Assembly (NCBI RefSeq): GCF_008065155.1
Contig: NZ_CP042819.1
Location: 1,798,001-1,862,000 of the forward strand
DNA length: 64,000 bases
Direction: 5' to 3'
Origin: Octadecabacter sp. SW4
GTDB taxonomy: Bacteria; Pseudomonadota; Alphaproteobacteria; Rhodobacterales; Rhodobacteraceae
Shown: positions 46,070 to 54,682 of the stretch, in pieces
Layout: each line of letters starts with the position of its first letter
How positions within the stretch are numbered: position 1 is the stretch's first letter
Program-made: the position numbers and the translations under genes
The notes under the pieces: generated by a model
The model's input: only the letters and a program-made list of their open reading frames with translations
Databases searched by the model: none
Told to the model about the DNA's origin: nothing

Positions 46070-46522
46070 ATGACCGCCACGATGGCCCCCACAACCGCCC
46101 TGCCCGACCCGACCCGCCACCCTGACTTCTACGCCAGCGTCAACCGCAAGCGTTTGCTGGCATGGATTGCGGATGTGACACTTGTGGTGATCCTTTCACT
46201 GATCGCCACCCCCTTTACCGCCTTTACGGCGATCTTTTATTTCCCTGTCCTGATGGTCGTGATCGGCTTTCTTTATCGCTGGTCTACCCTTGCGGGCGGA
46301 TCGGCCACATGGGGGATGCGCCTGATGGCGATCGAACTGCGCGAAGGTGACGGGCTACGCCTGTCGGGCCAGACGGCGGCCCTGCACACGCTGGGATATT
46401 ACCTGTCGATGGCCATCGCACCACTGCAACTGGTGTCGGTGATCCTGATGGTCGTGAACCCGCGCAAGCAGGGGTTGTCGGATGCGGTGCTGGGCACAGC
46501 GATGCTGAACCGCATGGCCTGA
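46070..46522 (+). CDS. RDD family membrane protein
   Basis: A 150-aa protein. [24 protein letters not shown] is the R..A..iD segment of RDD proteins, followed by two more hydrophobic stretches and [18 protein letters not shown], then [15 protein letters not shown]. Function in transport or membrane stress is not established. It follows the DUF2852 gene by 61 bases and may share its transcript. Confidence 0.85.
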   Translation: MTATMAPTTALPDPTRHPDFYASVNRKRLLAWIADVTLVVILSLIATPFTAFTAIFYFPVLMVVIGFLYRWSTLAGGSATWGMRLMAIELREGDGLRLSGQTAALHTLGYYLSMAIAPLQLVSVILMVVNPRKQGLSDAVLGTAMLNRMA

Positions 46523-46614
46523 CCCACACACCGGATCGACCCGCCGAAAATGGCGGGGTTGGCGCGGGCGTAATCCATTGCTACCCTGCGCAAACCACAC
46601 TTGATCAGGATGAT

Positions 46615-47445
46615 ATGCGCCACACGCTTCCCATAGCGCCGCAGTTTTACGTGACGGCCCCGCAACCCTGCCCCTATCTGGACGGGCGGATGGAGCGCAA
46701 GCTGTTCACCGCCCTGCAGGGCGAAGGGGCTGAACGGCTGAATGACAGCCTGTCAAAGCAAGGGTTCCGGCGGTCGCAAAACGTGTTGTATCGCCCGTCG
46801 TGTGCCGAATGCAGCGCCTGCCTGTCCGCCCGTATCCGCGTCGCGGATTTTGTCCCCTCGCGCAGCCAGCGCCGCGTCAGCAAACGCAATGGCCAGTTGC
46901 ATCGTCGCGCCATGTCGCCCTGGGCGACCGAAGAACAGTTCCAATTGTTTCGCGACTACCTTGATAGCCGCCACGCCAAGGGCGGGATGGCCGATATGGA
47001 CCTGTTTGAATTTGCCGCGATGGTCGAGGAAACCCCCGTGCGCACCCGTCTGATCGAATACTCCGACCCCGATACGCCCGATGACAGCTATGACGGGATG
47101 GCGGCGGTCTGCCTGACCGATATCCTCGATGACGGGCTAAGCATGGTCTATAGTTTCTTTGCCCCCGAGCGGCAGAAACACAGCCTTGGCACCTATCTGA
47201 TCCTTGATCACATCGCCATCGCCCAAGAGATGGGCCTGCCCTATGTCTACCTTGGCTATTGGGTGCCCGGCAGCCCCAAGATGGACTACAAGGCCAAGTT
47301 CAAGGGCCTTGAGATCTATCGCAAGGGGGCGTGGCAGGACATCGGCGATCCCGCGCAATACGAGGCCGATACCCACCCCCTTTCGGTCGCGCCAATCGCC
47401 GAACAGGTCGCGCAGATCAGCCTGCCGGGTAGCCGGAGCATTTAG
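46615..47445 (+). CDS. bpt: Aspartate/glutamate leucyltransferase (N-end rule)
   Basis: A 276-aa aminoacyl-tRNA-protein transferase that adds Leu to N-terminal Asp/Glu, marking proteins for ClpS/ClpAP. Seen: [77 protein letters not shown], and [24 protein letters not shown], the family core. Cys-x2-Cys elements are intact. Confidence 0.93.
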   Translation: MRHTLPIAPQFYVTAPQPCPYLDGRMERKLFTALQGEGAERLNDSLSKQGFRRSQNVLYRPSCAECSACLSARIRVADFVPSRSQRRVSKRNGQLHRRAMSPWATEEQFQLFRDYLDSRHAKGGMADMDLFEFAAMVEETPVRTRLIEYSDPDTPDDSYDGMAAVCLTDILDDGLSMVYSFFAPERQKHSLGTYLILDHIAIAQEMGLPYVYLGYWVPGSPKMDYKAKFKGLEIYRKGAWQDIGDPAQYEADTHPLSVAPIAEQVAQISLPGSRSI

Positions 47446-47643
47446 CAGATCTGAGGGTAATCGGCGGCACGCAACGCAAGCTGTTCACCGTCAGGCCGCG
47501 GGGTGGAGATCCGAGCTTGCCGCGTGGCACTTTATGGTCGCCAAGCACGTCCTCCCCCTGAAGTTGCCACTGGCATCAGCCAAATCGCCAGCCCGGCGGG
47601 GCGGTCTGACGATACACGGCGGTGTGCGGCCTTGATTCCGTGC
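47446..47643. other. Gap between bpt and the TRAP operon
   Basis: Convergent 3' ends. No supported gene; the TRAP terminator follows. Confidence 0.4.
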
Positions 47644-47674
47644 AAAAAGGGCGGGCCGTTTCTGACCCGCCCTT
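47644..47674 (-). terminator. Terminator of the TRAP operon
   Basis: On the minus strand, stem GGGCGGG / CCCGCCC with a ten-base loop followed by TTTTT, 27-57 bases after the dctM stop. Confidence 0.75.
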
Positions 47675-47700
47675 ATCTTGATCTTGTCTGAGGTATCCGC

Positions 47701-50052
47701 CTAGTTGATCAGCGCCGGCACGATCGTCACCACACCCGGGAACAGGGTCAGCAGGGCCAGTCCGGCTACCTGGATCAACACGAATGGCAGCACGCCCTTG
47801 TAGATGTGGCCGGTCGTGACCTCGGGCGGGGCGACCCCGCGCAGGTAGAACAGCGCAAAACCAAAGGGCGGCGTCAGGAAGCTGGTCTGCAGGTTCACGG
47901 CGATCATGATCGTCACCCATTTGGGGTCCATGGTGCCGCCATAAATGACAGGACCGACAATCGGGATCACGATGTAGATGATCTCGAGGAAATCAAGCAC
48001 GAAGCCCAGCACGAACAGCACCAGCATGACCACAAAGAATACCTGCCATTCGTTGTCGAAACTGCGCAGGAACTGCTGGATATATTCTTCGCCGCCAAAG
48101 GAAATCACCACAAGGTTCAGCATCTGCGAGCCGATCAGAATGGTAAAGACCATGCTGGTTACCTTGGCGGTTTCGCGCACCACCGGTGACAAGACCCCAC
48201 CCGACAGCAGCACCCAAAGCGCATAGGCCATCGCGAAACAGGCGTAAAGAAACGCGGCAAAGGCGACGATATAGGCGATGTAGTCTTCGACTGTGACCGT
48301 TTCCTGGCCCAGCCGCATGTCGAAGTTCACCCCGACGATCAGCATCACCACAACAGCACCCGTGCCCAGAAGGATGATATTGCCGGACCTTTCCTGATCT
48401 TTCAGCTTGCGATAGGCCGCGAGCATGATCGCGCCACCCGCCCCAAGGGCGGCAGCCGGTGTCGGGTTGGTAATCCCGCCAAGGATCGACCCCAGCACCG
48501 CAACGATCAACACCAACGGCGGGAACACAACGCGCAGCAGTTCATTCTGCGCCAGCCGTTTGACCCCGTCGCGCAGCCCGTAGAACACCACCAAAAGCGG
48601 GATGGCGATCAGGATTGTCGTCATGCCGGGCGATGTCAGCGGCCCGATCAGCAGCATGTCCACCGCCAGCAACAGCACGATCCCGCCCGCGCCAATCAGC
48701 AAGGGACGCGGATCAGCGGCAGGCATCACCCCACGCGCCGTTGTCAGCAGCAATGCCAGCAACAGGGTCGCAATCGCGATTCCGGTGCCGATCAATGGGG
48801 CGTTGGCGACCTTTTCGGCGACCAGCACCTGACGTTCTTCTTGGGTCAACTGCTGGGCTTCTGCGACGCCACCTGCTTCGTCGATCAGGGCCTGTTGGGC
48901 CAAGGCGGCATCCCATGCCTCTTGACCGTGCAGGTCGATCATAGCGGCGGCGCAGTCGGGGCCCACGTTGGTGCGCAGGCTCGCGCTTTCACCGGCGTCC
49001 GAATAGCTGTCCACCAGGACCGACTGCGAACCGACAAGGCCGATATTACCCATCAGGATCACACCCACGATCAAGCCGACGGGCGCAAACACGAACCATG
49101 TCAGCCCCTCGCTGCGGGTCACGCCGCTGCTTTGGCCGCCCTCGACGTGCACAGCCGGTGCATGGGTCGGATTGAACAGCGCGTAGCCGAACGCATAGGC
49201 CGCATAAAGGAAGGCCAGCAAGATACCGGGCAACAGGGCCGCCTGAAACAGCGTGCCCACCGACACGACGGCCGGTTCACCCAGATAGGTCAGCGCATCG
49301 GTGCAGCCCGCGGCAAGCGCGCGGGACTCTTGCGCGGCAGAATAAATGTCCCCCGCCAGCGTGCCCAATAGAACGATCACGATCGACGGCGGAATGATTT
49401 GCCCCAGGGTGCCCGACGCGGCGATCACACCTGTGGCCAAAGACGGCGAATAGCCGTTGCGCAACATGGTGGGCAGCGACAAAAGGCCCATCGTTACCAC
49501 GGTCGCCCCGACGATCCCGGTCGAGGCCGCAAGGAAGGCCCCCACCACAACAACCGACACGGCCAGACCACCGGGCAGCGGGCCAAAAACCCGGCTCATC
49601 GTGGTCAGTAGATCATCGGCGATCTTCGAGCGTTCCAGCGTGATCCCCATCATCACGAACATCAACACCGCCAGCAGCGTTTCAATAGACTGGCCCGCCA
49701 GCACCCGTTCGTTCATGCGGTTGACGATAAAGGAGACGTTGCGATCCAGCGCTACTTCCCAGCCCTGCACGAACACGGGTTGGGCCAGCCTTGGCAACTC
49801 GGGGAAGCGGAACACCGATATGGTTTCCGATTTTATCCCCTCGGCAATCAGCGCGGCGTATTCCGGCGTGCTTTTGTCAATCGCCTGATGGATCAGGTAA
49901 CCGCCGCTATCAAGCGCGGCCACGATGGCAAACGAGATGACCGCAGAGCCACCAATGGAAAACGCGACGGGAAAGCCCGAAAGGATGCCTGCGAACAAAC
50001 ACAGGAACACGATAATCAGGCCAATTTCGACGCCATCAAGTCCGAAGAGCAT
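47701..50052 (-). CDS. dctM: TRAP transporter large permease subunit DctM (oversized)
   Basis: A 783-aa membrane protein; common DctM proteins are about 430-600 aa. Conserved halves: VLMFVMMGITLERSKIADDLL, VVGAFLAASTGIVGATVVTMGLLSLPTML, GTLGQIIPPSIVIVLLG near the front, and FVLDFLEIIYIVIPIVGPVIY and LQTSFLTPPFGFALFYLRGVAPPEVT at the end. The extra length lies in a central polar insert (about residues 310-420) plus added membrane segments. It couples sodium to uptake of substrate delivered by DctP. It lies 18 bases after dctQ. Confidence 0.92.
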   Translation of the reverse strand: MLFGLDGVEIGLIIVFLCLFAGILSGFPVAFSIGGSAVISFAIVAALDSGGYLIHQAIDKSTPEYAALIAEGIKSETISVFRFPELPRLAQPVFVQGWEVALDRNVSFIVNRMNERVLAGQSIETLLAVLMFVMMGITLERSKIADDLLTTMSRVFGPLPGGLAVSVVVVGAFLAASTGIVGATVVTMGLLSLPTMLRNGYSPSLATGVIAASGTLGQIIPPSIVIVLLGTLAGDIYSAAQESRALAAGCTDALTYLGEPAVVSVGTLFQAALLPGILLAFLYAAYAFGYALFNPTHAPAVHVEGGQSSGVTRSEGLTWFVFAPVGLIVGVILMGNIGLVGSQSVLVDSYSDAGESASLRTNVGPDCAAAMIDLHGQEAWDAALAQQALIDEAGGVAEAQQLTQEERQVLVAEKVANAPLIGTGIAIATLLLALLLTTARGVMPAADPRPLLIGAGGIVLLLAVDMLLIGPLTSPGMTTILIAIPLLVVFYGLRDGVKRLAQNELLRVVFPPLVLIVAVLGSILGGITNPTPAAALGAGGAIMLAAYRKLKDQERSGNIILLGTGAVVVMLIVGVNFDMRLGQETVTVEDYIAYIVAFAAFLYACFAMAYALWVLLSGGVLSPVVRETAKVTSMVFTILIGSQMLNLVVISFGGEEYIQQFLRSFDNEWQVFFVVMLVLFVLGFVLDFLEIIYIVIPIVGPVIYGGTMDPKWVTIMIAVNLQTSFLTPPFGFALFYLRGVAPPEVTTGHIYKGVLPFVLIQVAGLALLTLFPGVVTIVPALIN

Positions 50053-50070
50053 AAGGGTTCTGCCTTTGAA

Positions 50071-51060
50071 TTAGTGAATTTCGGCCACGAGTTCGGCTTG
50101 CGCGTCACCCAAACTGTCTTTGTCGAGGTATTTGCCCGCGCTGTCGGGCCCCTCTTTCCACTCGAGATACGAGCGGTAAAAGAACGCAACGGCCTGCAAC
50201 ATCACCATCAACGTGAAGGCCACAAGCAGAACCTTGAACAGAAAATAGGCGTTAAAGCCGTTCGGGCTAAAGCCGATGGTCTCAACGTTCCAGCGCAGGG
50301 CGCGCGCCTTGGTCACCAGACGCTCCAGCGTGTCAGAGGCCGACGGATTGGGCACGACCAGGTGGCGCCACATGAAGAACCAGCCATACATCCACGTCAG
50401 CACCGCCGCCGGAACCATGAAGAACAGGCTGCCAAACATGTCGATGATACGCTTTTTGCCGTGGCTGACGGCAGCATAGACAAGATCGACGCGCACATGC
50501 CCGCCCTGCACGAATGTGTAGGTCGCACAGAGGGTCACAACCAAGGCGTTATAGAACTTGAGCTCCTCGGCCCACCAACTGACGTCCTTGGTAAAGACGG
50601 CGCCAAAGCCAAGGCTGATTTCAGCGACCGCAAAGACCCGCTGCATAAAGATGATCACGATCTGTTGCAGCACCATCAACAGGCCTGCCCAGGCGAAAAA
50701 GCGCCCGACCGAATTGGCGAACCCTTCGAGGACGCGCACGCAGCCCCACATAAACCGGTTCCGGAACAACCCGACCGTGGTCACGATCAGGAACAGCACA
50801 AAGACCGCAAAGAACAGCTCCACGGAGGCACCGTAATAGATGAACCGCATCAGCGATTCCTTGTCCTCGGTCGTGTTGGCCCATGACAGCCAGTCCAGCC
50901 AGGACGCCGGGTGGGTGATCGCAAAGATGATGTTATAAATGGCTTCGATCAGATTGCCAAAAAACCAGCCCAAGGCCCCGTAGGCCTCGAGGGCGGTGAT
51001 TTTCTGGATCAGCCATGTGTCATACACCGGCCAAAATCCTGTCAGGACTTCTTCTTCCAT
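50071..51060 (-). CDS. dctQ: TRAP transporter small permease subunit DctQ (long form)
   Basis: A 329-aa membrane protein, longer than the usual 160-230 aa. Four to six hydrophobic segments are seen, including FVLFLIVTTVGLFRN and WAGLLMVLQQIVIIFMQRVF, plus the DctQ-like signatures VVTLCATYTFVQGGHVRVDLVY and FGSLFFMVPAAVLTWMYGWFF. It partners the equally large DctM. Confidence 0.9.
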   Translation of the reverse strand: MEEEVLTGFWPVYDTWLIQKITALEAYGALGWFFGNLIEAIYNIIFAITHPASWLDWLSWANTTEDKESLMRFIYYGASVELFFAVFVLFLIVTTVGLFRNRFMWGCVRVLEGFANSVGRFFAWAGLLMVLQQIVIIFMQRVFAVAEISLGFGAVFTKDVSWWAEELKFYNALVVTLCATYTFVQGGHVRVDLVYAAVSHGKKRIIDMFGSLFFMVPAAVLTWMYGWFFMWRHLVVPNPSASDTLERLVTKARALRWNVETIGFSPNGFNAYFLFKVLLVAFTLMVMLQAVAFFYRSYLEWKEGPDSAGKYLDKDSLGDAQAELVAEIH

Positions 51061-51128
51061 CTGGCTCGTGCCCCCAAATCTGGAAATTCACACCGCGCCA
51101 CACAGCCCTAAGACCCGGTTGCGCGAAA

Positions 51129-51158
51129 CCAGCCCCCACCGCGTCTGGCGGGGGCTGG
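51129..51158 (-). terminator. Hairpin between dctP and dctQ
   Basis: Minus-strand stem CCAGCCCCC.CC / GG.GGGGGCTGG followed by TTTC, just after the dctP stop. It probably acts as partial terminator or mRNA stabiliser that lets the binding protein be made in excess over the permease; that role is inferred. Confidence 0.55.
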
Positions 51159-51180
51159 AGGTCTTGGCTTGCCTGTCGGC

Positions 51181-52263
51181 TTAGCCGTAGATCCGTGTGC
51201 GCTGGTCGGTAAACGCCTGATCCGACTGGCGGATCCAAGCAGAGGACGAGGCAACCGACGTATCAAAGCTCGCGCGGATACGGGCATAAAGCTCGTCACC
51301 CATGAACTCGTCGAGCGCGCCTTTCGCGCCGACTGCAAAGGCATCCCAGATATCGTCGCTGAACTGCAAGACTTTGGTGCCGCCCGAAACCAGACGGGCC
51401 AGCGCCGCACCGTTGTTGGCGTGCGATTGCATCAGGCTCCACTGGTGGGTGGCTGCTGCTGCGGTCTCGACGATCGACTGATGCTCGGGGGACAGGCTGT
51501 CCCAAACATCGCGGTTGAACGATGCGGTCAGGGCCGAACCCGGCTCGTGCATGCCGCCTGTGTAGTAGAATTCACAGACTTCCTGCAGGCCAAGACGCTC
51601 GTCGGCAAACGGGCCGATCCACTCGGCGCCATCAATCGCGCCGGACGACAGCGCCTGATAGATTTCGCCACCGGGCACGTTTTGCACCGACGCACCGGTC
51701 AGGCCCAGCGCCTTGCCACCAAGGCCGGGCATACGGAACTTAAGACCCTGAAGGTCATCGGCCGAGTTGATTTCCTTGCGGAACCAGCCACCGGGCTGCG
51801 CGCCGGTATTGCCTGCGAAGAACGACTTGAGGCCGAAAATCTCGCCCAGTTCGTCGTGCAGTTCGGCACCGCCGTCTTGATAATACCAGGTTGCCAGTTC
51901 CTGCGCAGTCGCGCCGAAAGGCACAGCCGTGAAGAAATAGAAACCGGGGTGCTGGCCGCCAAAGTAGTAGTCAGCCGAGTGGTAGATATCGGCCTGCCCT
52001 GCGGACACGGCATCAAACACCTCGAAGGCACCCACAAGCGAACCTGCCGGCTTTTTGTCGATGGTCAGCGCGCCACCGGTGCCAGCCGTTACCAGTTCGG
52101 CAAAATGCACGGCCGCATCGTCGAACACGGCGAATCCGTCAGGAACGGACGTGACCATTGTCAGTGTGCGGTTGCCCTGCGCATAAGCCGGTGCGGCCAG
52201 AGTTGTGGCTGCGGCAGCGGTGCCACCAAGCGCTGATGTTTTAAGAAAAGAACGACGATCCAT
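51181..52263 (-). CDS. dctP: TRAP transporter substrate-binding protein (TakP-like)
   Basis: A 360-aa periplasmic binding protein. The N-terminus MDRRSFLKTSALGG...AAPAYAQG is a Tat-type signal (RRSFLK). DctP-family parts: AGSLVGAFEVFDAVSAGQADIYHSADYYFGG, FRKEINSADDLQGLKFRMPGLGGKAL with the ligand-binding Arg, and GGEIYQALSSGAIDGAEWIGPFADE. It resembles the TakP 2-oxoacid-binding branch, so 2-oxoacids or similar organic acids are likely ligands. First gene of the dctPQM operon; GGGAGGA five bases before the ATG. Confidence 0.92.
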   Translation of the reverse strand: MDRRSFLKTSALGGTAAAATTLAAPAYAQGNRTLTMVTSVPDGFAVFDDAAVHFAELVTAGTGGALTIDKKPAGSLVGAFEVFDAVSAGQADIYHSADYYFGGQHPGFYFFTAVPFGATAQELATWYYQDGGAELHDELGEIFGLKSFFAGNTGAQPGGWFRKEINSADDLQGLKFRMPGLGGKALGLTGASVQNVPGGEIYQALSSGAIDGAEWIGPFADERLGLQEVCEFYYTGGMHEPGSALTASFNRDVWDSLSPEHQSIVETAAAATHQWSLMQSHANNGAALARLVSGGTKVLQFSDDIWDAFAVGAKGALDEFMGDELYARIRASFDTSVASSSAWIRQSDQAFTDQRTRIYG

Positions 52264-52645
52264 TTAGGTCCTCCCGAGAGTTCAATGTCCTGCCCCCCTC
52301 CCGGAGGCAGAACGTCCTAAGACTGGCCAGAGCCTAGCGACACATCGGCAGCATTTGAATACCCTTAATTGCCCACTTTGGCCAAATCGTAAAAAAATCT
52401 TACCAATTTTCCTTTTTGATAGCGCCAACATGTCGCAGCTGCGCGACGCGCTTTAAAAAAGGCCTAAAAATAAGGCTGGGCGGACAAGAACGATTCGGGG
52501 GTAACCTAACGTCACCTGGCGGGGGCTTGCGTGCACACCTTTTGATCACGGGACCGAAAGACGAGTTTCCCTGTGATGAGAGCGGCCAGATCGCGGCCCG
52601 CCCAGCGCATGACAGGCGCCAAGCTGAATAGGCAAAGGCAGGTCA
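52264..52645. other. Upstream region of the TRAP operon
   Basis: No gene is supported. It holds two short palindromes, CTGGCCAG (52323-52330) and TTTGGCCAAA (52377-52386), both with TGGCCA cores, and an AT-rich patch near 52390-52425 that may include the promoter. Confidence 0.4.
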
Positions 52646-52667
52646 GGCGGGGCATGTGCGCCCCGCC
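52646..52667 (-). terminator. Hairpin after the first RTX gene
   Basis: Perfect eight-base stem GGCGGGGC / GCCCCGCC with a six-base loop, just downstream of the RTX stop codon. The T-tract is weak on the minus strand. Confidence 0.5.
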
Positions 52668-52675
52668 CTTTCACA

Positions 52676-54517
52676 TCAAAAGACGAAGTCTTCTTCGGCC
52701 AGATCGTCGGCATCGGTATTTTCCAGCCGGATCGTCACATCGCCCGCGGCGATGATCGCGGCACTTTCATCCTGACTAAGGAAAATGTCGTCAAACGTGA
52801 GCCCGTCAAAACCTGTCAGCGCGATCTTGTCCGCGCCGCTGGTAAAGTCGGTGATCGTGTCACTGCCATCACCTGCACCAAAGCCGAACACGTCGTTGCC
52901 CTGCCCGCCGGTCAGCATGTCGTCATCGACCCCGCCATTGAGCATGTCATTACCCGAACCGCCATAAAGCGTGTCGTCGTCATCAGCGCCATAAATGACG
53001 TCGTTGCCGCTGCCGCCCCAAACGATATCCTGCCCGTTGTCCGTCACCAGATCGCCCGCATCGTCGGCCAGGTTCAGCAGATCGGGCAAGGACGGATCAA
53101 GACCGGCATAGATCGTGTCATTGCCAACGCCACCACGGATCAGGTCAGAGCCTTCGCCGCCGATGATCGTGTCGTTGCCCGCGTTGCCGTTCAGCGTGTC
53201 GTCGTCAAAGCCGCCATCGATATAGTCGTTGCCCTTGCCACCCGTGGCAAGGTCGCCGTCATCGCCGGTGATGATCGTGTCATTGCCCTGCCCGCCGCGC
53301 ACGACGTCGGCGTCATCATTCGGATCGTCATCCGCCGCAAAAAGGCCGGGATAACCGCGATCGGGGCTGCCGCTGATGCCAAAGTCATTCACGTTGCCCG
53401 AGGTGTTGATATAATCATTGCCCCAACCGCCCGCGACACTGTCGCTGCCGTTGCCGCCAAACACCTTGTCCCAGCCGCTGCCGCCCTTGATCACGTCGTT
53501 GCCATAGCCGCCCAATATCCGGTCGCTGCTGGCCCCGCCATCAAGCTGGTCGTTGCCAAGCCCGCCATAGATGATGTCCCGGCCAATCCCGCCAAACACG
53601 GTATCGGCCCCCGAGTCGCCACGGATAAAGTCGTTCTGGCCACCGCCATAGATGATGTCATTGCCCTTGTTGCCATGCAGGCTATCGGCCCCGGCACCGC
53701 CATAAAGGCTGTCACGACCATCCCCGCCGTGCAGGTTGTCTTCGCCGCGGTATCCGTAAAGCGTGTCGTTGTTCTTGTCGCCGTAAACGCTGTCTGCGCC
53801 CATGCCGCCGGAAATCTTGTCGTTGCCTTCGCCACCCTGCAGGTAGTCGTTGCCGGTGTGGCCCTTGATGAAATCATCACCCTTGTTGCCCTTGATCACG
53901 TCATCGCCGGTGTTGCCGTGCAGGCTGTCGCCACCCGCCCCACCATAGATTTCATCATCGCCCGACCCGCCCGAGATAAAGTCGTGCCCGGCCTTGCCAT
54001 AGATCAGGTCATCGCCGTCGCGGCCGAATATCTGGTCCTTGAATTCCGTGCCAATGATCGCCGGATCGCCCTCGTCGGGCGCATCCTCGAGGGTGACTGC
54101 GGAAAAGGCATCAATCGCCGTCAGCCCCACGTCGATCAGGTTGTCGGCCACCGGATCGACCACAAGATCCATCCGCACGATCGACCCTTCGATATCGGTG
54201 CTGTCATATTCAACGGCAAAGCCCACCTGCCCCGCGCCCGGCTGCACAAAGCTGTCGGCGGGAATGTCGACCACCTGCAACAGACTGTCGGCAGACATGC
54301 CCGGCCCGATCCATGCAAATTCATCCCCGTCGGACACGCGCACATGTCCGTCATCGCCGATGATCGTCAGCCCAAGGTCATACGTGTCTTCATCAGACGG
54401 CGCTTGTTCCTGCCATAAGAAGACGTTCGTGCCGTCGTCCAGTTCGATGGTGATCGTTGCGCCAATCACCGCTCCATCGGCGATACGTGCGTCCACAAAG
54501 TCAGCAAGTAGTGTCAT
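52676..54517 (-). CDS. RTX calcium-binding exported protein (613 aa)
   Basis: An acidic protein with no N-terminal signal. Residues 1-155 form a beta-rich N-terminal domain (TITIELDDGTNVFLW ... GAGQVGFAVEYDSTDIEGSIVRMDLVVDP). Residues about 161-545 are RTX nonapeptides of the form GGxGxDxLx, which bind calcium as a parallel beta-roll. The end (547-613) has DTITDFTSGADKIALTGFDG, then FDDIFLSQDESAAIIAAGD and an acidic terminus of type I secretion substrates. Its last 50 residues closely match the neighbouring RTX protein. No secretion genes adjoin. Confidence 0.9.
   Translation of the reverse strand: MTLLADFVDARIADGAVIGATITIELDDGTNVFLWQEQAPSDEDTYDLGLTIIGDDGHVRVSDGDEFAWIGPGMSADSLLQVVDIPADSFVQPGAGQVGFAVEYDSTDIEGSIVRMDLVVDPVADNLIDVGLTAIDAFSAVTLEDAPDEGDPAIIGTEFKDQIFGRDGDDLIYGKAGHDFISGGSGDDEIYGGAGGDSLHGNTGDDVIKGNKGDDFIKGHTGNDYLQGGEGNDKISGGMGADSVYGDKNNDTLYGYRGEDNLHGGDGRDSLYGGAGADSLHGNKGNDIIYGGGQNDFIRGDSGADTVFGGIGRDIIYGGLGNDQLDGGASSDRILGGYGNDVIKGGSGWDKVFGGNGSDSVAGGWGNDYINTSGNVNDFGISGSPDRGYPGLFAADDDPNDDADVVRGGQGNDTIITGDDGDLATGGKGNDYIDGGFDDDTLNGNAGNDTIIGGEGSDLIRGGVGNDTIYAGLDPSLPDLLNLADDAGDLVTDNGQDIVWGGSGNDVIYGADDDDTLYGGSGNDMLNGGVDDDMLTGGQGNDVFGFGAGDGSDTITDFTSGADKIALTGFDGLTFDDIFLSQDESAAIIAAGDVTIRLENTDADDLAEEDFVF
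52883..54037 (-). repeat. RTX repeat array of the first RTX gene
   Basis: In-frame degenerate 27-base units encoding GGxGxDxLx calcium-binding nonapeptides. A non-repeat interruption (GNVNDFGISGSPDRGYPGLF, residues about 374-393) and another around 472-493 split the array. Confidence 0.85.
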
Positions 54518-54565
54518 AGCGTGCCCCCCCAGGCCTATGTGTCGCCCGAAATGCCGGGCGCAATC

Positions 54566-54582
54566 GTTAATCAATGATTAAC
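54566..54582. promoter_or_regulatory. 17-bp palindrome upstream of the first RTX gene
   Basis: GTTAATCAATGATTAAC, eight-base perfect arms around one base, 49-65 bases upstream of the RTX start. It is AT-rich in a GC-rich context, typical of an operator. The regulator is unknown. Confidence 0.5.
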
Positions 54583-54653
54583 ATTCACAGATCAGCGAGG
54601 GTTCGGCAAGTTGCCTTTTTAGCTTGGCGCGATCGAAAGCCCTGTCTTATCAA

Positions 54654-54674
54654 CTGTTTCCCATATGGAAACAG
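54654..54674 (-). terminator. Hairpin after the second RTX gene
   Basis: Perfect stem CTGTTTCC / GGAAACAG with loop CATAT, nine bases past the stop codon. No strong T-tract follows, so termination is uncertain. Confidence 0.45.
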
Positions 54675-54682
54675 ATAGCGGA

